Under the pieces are notes generated by a model that ran no database searches, was not told the origin of the DNA, and worked only from the letters and a program-made list of their open reading frames with translations. From Paraphaeosphaeria minitans (taxonomy: Eukaryota; Ascomycota; Dothideomycetes; Pleosporales; Didymosphaeriaceae), in contig WJXW01000003.1 in assembly GCA_015832175.1 (NCBI GenBank), positions 1,488,001-1,552,000 on the forward strand: a stretch of 64,000 nt of DNA. The letters are read 5' to 3'. Of the stretch, positions 60,124 through 64,000 are shown piece after piece. The position numbers and the translations under genes are program-made. How positions within the stretch are numbered: position 1 is the stretch's first letter; the number at the start of each line of letters is the position of its first letter.

Positions 60124-60543
60124 TAAAATCTATATAATAGCAGGAAGCTAGTTTTGTATCTAGTAGGCGCGTAGTAAGAATTAAGTAGAGACTTAATGCC
60201 AGCTACGCCTTAAATAAAGGAGTTATGTAACTACTCTCTATAGAGCGCTTAATTACTCTATGTAGAGTATAACACACGTAACTACTCTGCACAGAGCACT
60301 CTCTACAGAGCGCTCCCTATAGAGTAGACTTTACTTAGTATATAGGAACGCAAGGATAGACTCTCTATACTTATATTTAATCTGTTTATTAATCTATTGT
60401 TTGGATTCTAGCAGACTAAATTATTAACTTATTACACTTCGCAAGATACTATTGTATTAATAAGACCTTCCACCTCTCGTAAGTACTCCTGCCCAAGAAC
60501 CAACCTTAACCCTTTAGGACTAGCTACCCTCTTGGATTTAACA
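60124..60543 (+). repeat. Gypsy element B 3' LTR
   Basis: A 420-bp LTR starting TATTAGAATC and ending GGATTTAACA, followed by AGAAA (60,544-60,548). It differs from the 5' LTR mainly by transitions and about 10 bp of indels. Confidence 0.9.
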
Positions 60544-60589
60544 AGAAAGTATAGGTTGCTAGAGTAGCGATACTATAGAGGGCGAGTAA

Positions 60590-61560
60590 AACACTAACTA
60601 GTGTATAGACTACTATTACTAGTCTTAGCGCGTTACGCTAATCTACTTTTATATACTTATTAACTTTCTATAGAAACTCTATAACCTACTCTTTTTTTTT
60701 AACTTACTATTACCCTCCTAAGTTAGCCTAATAGTATATAGCCGCAGCTGCTTATTGCGTAAGACACCTAGCTACTTATTTACCTTATTCTTTACTTAGG
60801 TTTTCTGCACTAATTAAGGCTTAAGACTTAGATAGAGCTTAGCGATAAAAGGCAACTTAAAACGCTTAGTAATTAGCATTTTTAAGTAGTAATCTAGGAC
60901 GCTATATATTCTTATAAAATAATTAATTACCTTCTACTAGGGATTTTTTAATAGAGCTTCTACTAATCTTCTAATTTCTATAGCTATATTACTAACCTGC
61001 TTACTTAACTTGTTAGCTAAAGTTATCTTTTTATAAGATCTCTCTACTGTAGTTAATATCTCTGTACACTTTTTATAAGGCCCTAGAGTTTCTACCTTAT
61101 TACTATCCTCTTTACTATTACCTTTAACTATTACTGTAATTAATTAATTAATATCTTTTACCTTAGCTCTATTAGTAATTACGCTGTTAAATAGTTACTA
61201 GTGTAAGTTTTTATATACTAGAGGCTTTATATAATATTTTTAAGCGTCTAAGTATTTCTTAAAGTACTCTATTAGCGCCTAGCTATTTCTTATAATAACG
61301 CTAAACTTATTTATAGTAAATCTAGAGAGGTTATTTAGCTTTTACTAGACTTTCTAGTCTACCTTATAGCTATTATAGTAATTTTTACACTACTAGATAG
61401 ATAACACTACGCCTAGCAGAAACACTAAGACTACTTTTTTAGCTACTACGCGCTACGCTATTACTTTATAACTAGTATCTACATATTACTTATAGTCCTC
61501 TACCTACTCTATAAGCGCTAAGAGGAGCGTCTTAATTATATATAATAACTATAGACTCTA
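60590..61560 (-). pseudogene. Harbinger second ORF remnant, Myb/SANT-like
   Basis: On the minus strand, read through RIP stops, this gives a Lys/Leu-rich helical protein with segments such as VKDINQLI, ETLGPYKKCTEIL and KNP-QKVINYFIRIYSVL. PIF/Harbinger elements usually carry a second, Myb/SANT-like gene next to the transposase. Position and orientation fit that role, but the domain is too eroded to be certain. Confidence 0.45.
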
Positions 61561-61911
61561 ACCCTAGCTCCCTCTAGGCGTTAGCGATACTATAAATATT
61601 AATAAAGACAACACTAGCGTTTATAATAGAGGAAAAAGAGTTAATATTAGCAATAGAGTAGGCGTTAAGCTCTATAAGAGCTCTTGCGACGCCTTACGCA
61701 CTAGAGTACTTAGAGTTAGTATAAAGGATTAATTAATAATAATACTAAAGTTTAATAAAATAAGACTTTTAGATAGGTAGTTACTAAATATAAGTTAATC
61801 TAGGTACGTTAGAAGTAGGTCTTTAGAACGATTTGTATAGCTACACTAACAAAAAATTCTACGCTAGCGCTTTACTAAAACTGGGCGAGATCAAGCCCAG
61901 ATCACGATTTG

Positions 61912-61935
61912 AGATCACGCCCACCGAACAGGCCC
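61912..61935 (-). repeat. Harbinger right terminal inverted repeat
   Basis: Complement of the left end, followed by TTA (61,936-61,938). A second gatctgggcttgatct-like motif lies just inside (61,885-61,905). Confidence 0.92.
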
Positions 61936-61938
61936 TTA

Positions 61939-62473
61939 TTTGGGAGTGGGGGGAGGAAATCTAGCGCTGGTTTACCTCGCCATTCCCAATTTTGACAAAT
62001 AAAGGGGCGCGCCTACGCTAGAAAGCTACCCGTATCTATACGAGTGCTTTAATCGCGCTATCCCTGTTCTGGCGACATCATCTCTCCAAAACCTGGACAC
62101 TGCACCGCCCACCCCTACTCGGAACGATGCGCCGTTCGGCTCTGGAGGCTGGTTTTGAGGCCTCGCTAGCGGAAGCTAGATGGCAGCTGGCGCTGGTGTG
62201 GCTGCTAGCTTTGCGCTGGGGGGTTGTTGTCGGCGCGATTCAAGGGGAACTTCTGGTAAGGGGCGGGGATGTGGCTCTCGTCAATAGAACTAACACGGCG
62301 GGGGTGGGATGCTGGGGGTTAAAGAGGAGCTTGACCGCCGTGGTAAGGACTTTCTATTGCTTCGAGAGACTTGTTACTGTCTATCATCTTCAGACTGTAC
62401 GGTACACTCGCTTCACGTCTCAAGTCCACGAATATCATCATCGTTCTTAATCTTGCTTTACTTTATAATCATA
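61939..62473 (+). promoter_or_regulatory. upstream region of the CBM18 gene
   Basis: 535 bp between the transposon end and the start codon of the secreted lectin. A 107-codon frame at 62,127-62,450 has no recognisable features. The promoter therefore lies almost against the Harbinger TIR. Confidence 0.5.
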
Positions 62474-63164
62474 ATGCGTGCCTTCGCCCTCGCTCTTCTC
62501 TCGCTGGCCACTGTCGCCGTGGCCCAAAACTGTGGCCCTAAATACAACAACGCCGTCTGCGATGCCGGAAAATGCTGTATTTCTTCTCTTCTTGGATCCC
62601 AGCTCTCCAACCCCAAACTGACCTCTTCCTCCAGGTAGCCAGTACGGCTGGTGCGACACCGGCGCCGCCTACTGCGACCCCAAGACCTGCCTGAAGGCCT
62701 TCTCAGGCAAAGGCTCCTCCTGCGCCGCCGGCACGACCACCACCCTCAAGACCTCCGCCAAAGCCTCCTCCACCTCTGCCCCATATGCCTCCAAAATCCC
62801 CGTCATCGACGTCTGCGGCCACGCCCAGGGTGGCGTATCCTGCCCCGGCGCTGGACTTGGCGGATACTTCTACCGCTGCTGCTCGACGGCGGGCCACTGC
62901 GGGCCCAAGAACGATATCCAGGACCAGAACCTGTACTGTGGAACAGGATGCCAGGCCGGGTTTGGAAAGTGCGATTCTGAGAATAAGCCTGCGAAGCCCA
63001 CGGGTGTGCCGGGCGTTTCGGGCGAAGGCGACACCTGTGGTCCGATCGTGAATAAGAAGTGTGGCAGTGGCCTGTGCTGCTCGGGTAGCAACTTCTGCGG
63101 AAAGGGAACGGATTTCTGTGGCGCGGCGAACTGGTGCCAGAAGAGCTGGGGACAGTGTTCGTAA
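62474..63164 (+). CDS. secreted chitin-binding protein with three CBM18-like modules
   Basis: Two exons, 62,474-62,576 and 62,635-63,164, join across a 58-bp intron inside the CCS codons of KCCSQYGWC; 210 residues. A signal peptide (MRAFALALLSLATVAVAQ) is followed by a typical hevein-like module with CGPKYNNAVC, KCCSQYGWC and YC (about 19-60), a Ser/Thr/Ala linker, a second longer Cys-rich module starting DVCGHAQGG with CCSTAGHCG (about 100-145), and a third with CGPIVNKKCGSGLCCSGSNFCG near the C-terminus. CBM18 modules bind chitin or GlcNAc oligomers. With no catalytic domain this is a wall- or apoplast-located lectin. It may protect or mask fungal chitin, but host association is not shown by the sequence. 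It lies beside the AT-rich block yet shows no RIP. Confidence 0.88.
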
Positions 63165-63523
63165 GGGGTGCGTGGTGCAGGCGGCTGGATCTGTTGAGAA
63201 GTAGTGTCCGTGGGGGTAGGTCGGAGGGAGTAGAGATCGCCTCCGTAACTCGTTCTTGTAGATATTCTACGTCTTGGTCCTGTCCATATCCGTGGTATTT
63301 GTTCAAGATCATTGATTCCAATCCACCTAGCGCACGACCTCACTTTCGAGACTGCGTATATATTGCCCGCCAGCCATCTCGAACACTGCTGTACCTCACT
63401 CTCGACGACAATGAGTTATCGGGGGATTATGGCAATACTCATACCACCGCAAGCCTTATCTGCCCTCGTCGGCTTCTTCGTCGCAATGTCACGGCTGCCT
63501 ATGATGATCTTAGGGCTAATCCC
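63165..63523. other. intergenic region
   Basis: 3' flank of the CBM18 gene and 5' flank of the terminal frame. A 38-codon frame starting at 63,411 ends with its stop overlapping the next ATG (ATGA at 63,524-63,527). Confidence 0.4.
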
Positions 63524-64000
63524 ATGACTATATATCTTGGTCATACGGGTGATCCAACGATACCTCTCCTGCTTATACAGCTACCTATCAAGATCTTGCG
63601 GCTATCTATCCTAGCCTTACAGCTACCTATGGTATACTATGGCCTACCACATCGCCCCGACCCAACGTACCTCGAGCACCCCACACTCTCGCTTTGGATC
63701 CCCATTATCGGCATCCAACTCCGCGCCTTCCTACAATGCCGAAACCACCCAGCGCAGATCTATAAGGCGGCTCTGTGGTCGCTCCTGCTAACGTCGCTGG
63801 CGACAAGCAGCGTCTCCATGATGTCCGACTGGTGTGGCAAAGAAAGCTACATTAGATGGTCAATCCTGCTGCATATGGTGTGTCAGGTACCGTATCTCCT
63901 GAACAAAATGAAGTTGAGAAGGCAAGAGGGACGCTTCTTCAACAACGTAAGCTACCATGCACACAGGGGATATGGTCGATTCCAGCTGACGTATTGGAAA
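63524..64000 (+). CDS. partial hypothetical protein, runs off the window
   Basis: An uninterrupted frame from ATG at 63,524 to the last base (159 codons, no stop). The N-terminal part is Leu/Ile/Pro-rich with an imprecise internal repeat (LIQLPIKILRLSILALQLP). Later segments are SLWIPIIGIQLRAFLQC, a possible membrane segment AALWSLLLTSLATSSVSMM and a basic KMKLRRQEGRFFN. The upstream 38-codon frame at 63,411 might be its start if an intron or frameshift lies between. Family not recognised. Confidence 0.45.
   Translation, partial: MTIYLGHTGDPTIPLLLIQLPIKILRLSILALQLPMVYYGLPHRPDPTYLEHPTLSLWIPIIGIQLRAFLQCRNHPAQIYKAALWSLLLTSLATSSVSMMSDWCGKESYIRWSILLHMVCQVPYLLNKMKLRRQEGRFFNNVSYHAHRGYGRFQLTYWK

Larger units (their letters stand above)
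53883..60543 (+). mobile_element. Gypsy element B, complete chromodomain-type (chromovirus) LTR retrotransposon, RIP-degraded
   Basis: A 6,661-bp element with LTRs 53,883-54,312 and 60,124-60,543 and 5-bp TSD AGAAA, inserted in the Harbinger element. Plus-strand remnants in order: gag CCHC zinc knuckle (CGKLGYIARNC, about 55,207-55,240); RT with YVN..LN (about 57,030) and YIDN-ILVFS (about 57,322-57,352); RNase H DASNLALGAYAK (about 57,771-57,810); integrase HLGITKTIEL with a downstream C-x2-C-like segment (about 58,288-58,410) and VAIDFITG (about 58,475); and a terminal chromodomain with YLIKWKGYPHSENTW (about 59,410-59,455). This order and the chromodomain place it in the chromovirus branch of Ty3/Gypsy. 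No frame is open. Confidence 0.93.
52357..61935. mobile_element. PIF/Harbinger DNA transposon, split by a Gypsy insertion
   Basis: The ends read GGGCCTGTTCGGT on the left and its complement ACCGAACAGGCCC on the right. The inverted repeat extends to 24 bp with two A/G mismatches, flanked by TTA on both sides (52,354-52,356 and 61,936-61,938). TIR start and TTA duplication are diagnostic of PIF/Harbinger. Native length is about 2.9 kb after removing the Gypsy insertion (53,883-60,543 plus a 5-bp duplication). The left arm holds a DDE transposase remnant (plus strand) and the right arm a second ORF remnant (minus strand). All is RIP-degraded, yet the TIRs keep most of their G+C. Confidence 0.93.

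Noticed and set aside
62127..62450. 107-codon frame upstream of the CBM18 gene
   Set aside because: No recognisable features, and it sits where the promoter and 5' UTR of the lectin gene must be.

Overview
The window comes from a filamentous ascomycete (Pezizomycotina), probably a Dothideomycete with a two-compartment genome. Genes are intron-bearing with short (about 45-65 bp) GT..AG introns, and the families are typical of such fungi: a Ppo-type fatty-acid oxygenase, Tsc13, ATE1, Ddp1/Aps1-type Nudix, MPC2 and a CBM18 lectin. Two long AT-rich blocks (1 to about 28,895, and 52,357 to 61,935) are made of transposons mutated in the pattern of repeat-induced point mutation (RIP): CpA is replaced by TpA on both strands, TAG/TAA/CTA are everywhere, open frames are almost absent, yet CpG remains common. 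The species cannot be named from the sequence alone.

Block 1 is a nest of insertions that can be ordered by 5-bp target-site duplications. A minus-strand chromovirus-type Gypsy element (about 1,790 to 20,280) was hit by a Ty1/Copia element (4,566-19,120, TSD TTCTT). That Copia element was itself hit by a second copy of the same family (7,846-15,121, TSD TAGGT). A solo LTR of this Copia family (19,803-19,996, TSD CTTAT) sits inside the Gypsy LTR and shows few RIP changes. To the right lies a RIP-degraded Helitron (Rep/PIF1 helicase, about 20,330-23,880), then unclassified RIP-degraded DNA containing a (TAC)n microsatellite. The far left holds an unclassified element with two tandem-repeat arrays.

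The gene island (about 28,900-52,350) holds, in order: a coiled-coil gene with a likely frameshift (-); NDUFA2 of complex I (-), divergent from a mitochondrial pyruvate carrier subunit (+); a protein with a Cys-rich C-terminus and a possible small Cys-rich protein (both -); a large fungal protein of unknown function (-); a dioxygenase-cytochrome P450 fusion (Ppo/linoleate diol synthase family, -); TSC13 enoyl-CoA reductase (-); ATE1 arginyltransferase with a simple-repeat-filled intron (-); a diphosphoinositol polyphosphate phosphohydrolase (+); and a short-chain dehydrogenase pseudogene next to the second TE block. I rebuilt exon structures by eye from splice sites and family conservation. 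Several true ends differ from the longest open frames.

Block 2 is one PIF/Harbinger DNA transposon (52,357-61,935, 24-bp imperfect TIRs, TSD TTA), with DDE transposase and Myb/SANT-like remnants, split by a complete chromodomain Gypsy element (53,883-60,543, TSD AGAAA). Just beyond it lies a secreted three-module CBM18 chitin-binding protein (+), then an open frame running off the window. Housekeeping genes thus sit in the middle of the island. Its two flanks carry the frameshifted coiled-coil gene on the left and the SDR pseudogene on the right, and the secreted lectin lies across the second TE block.
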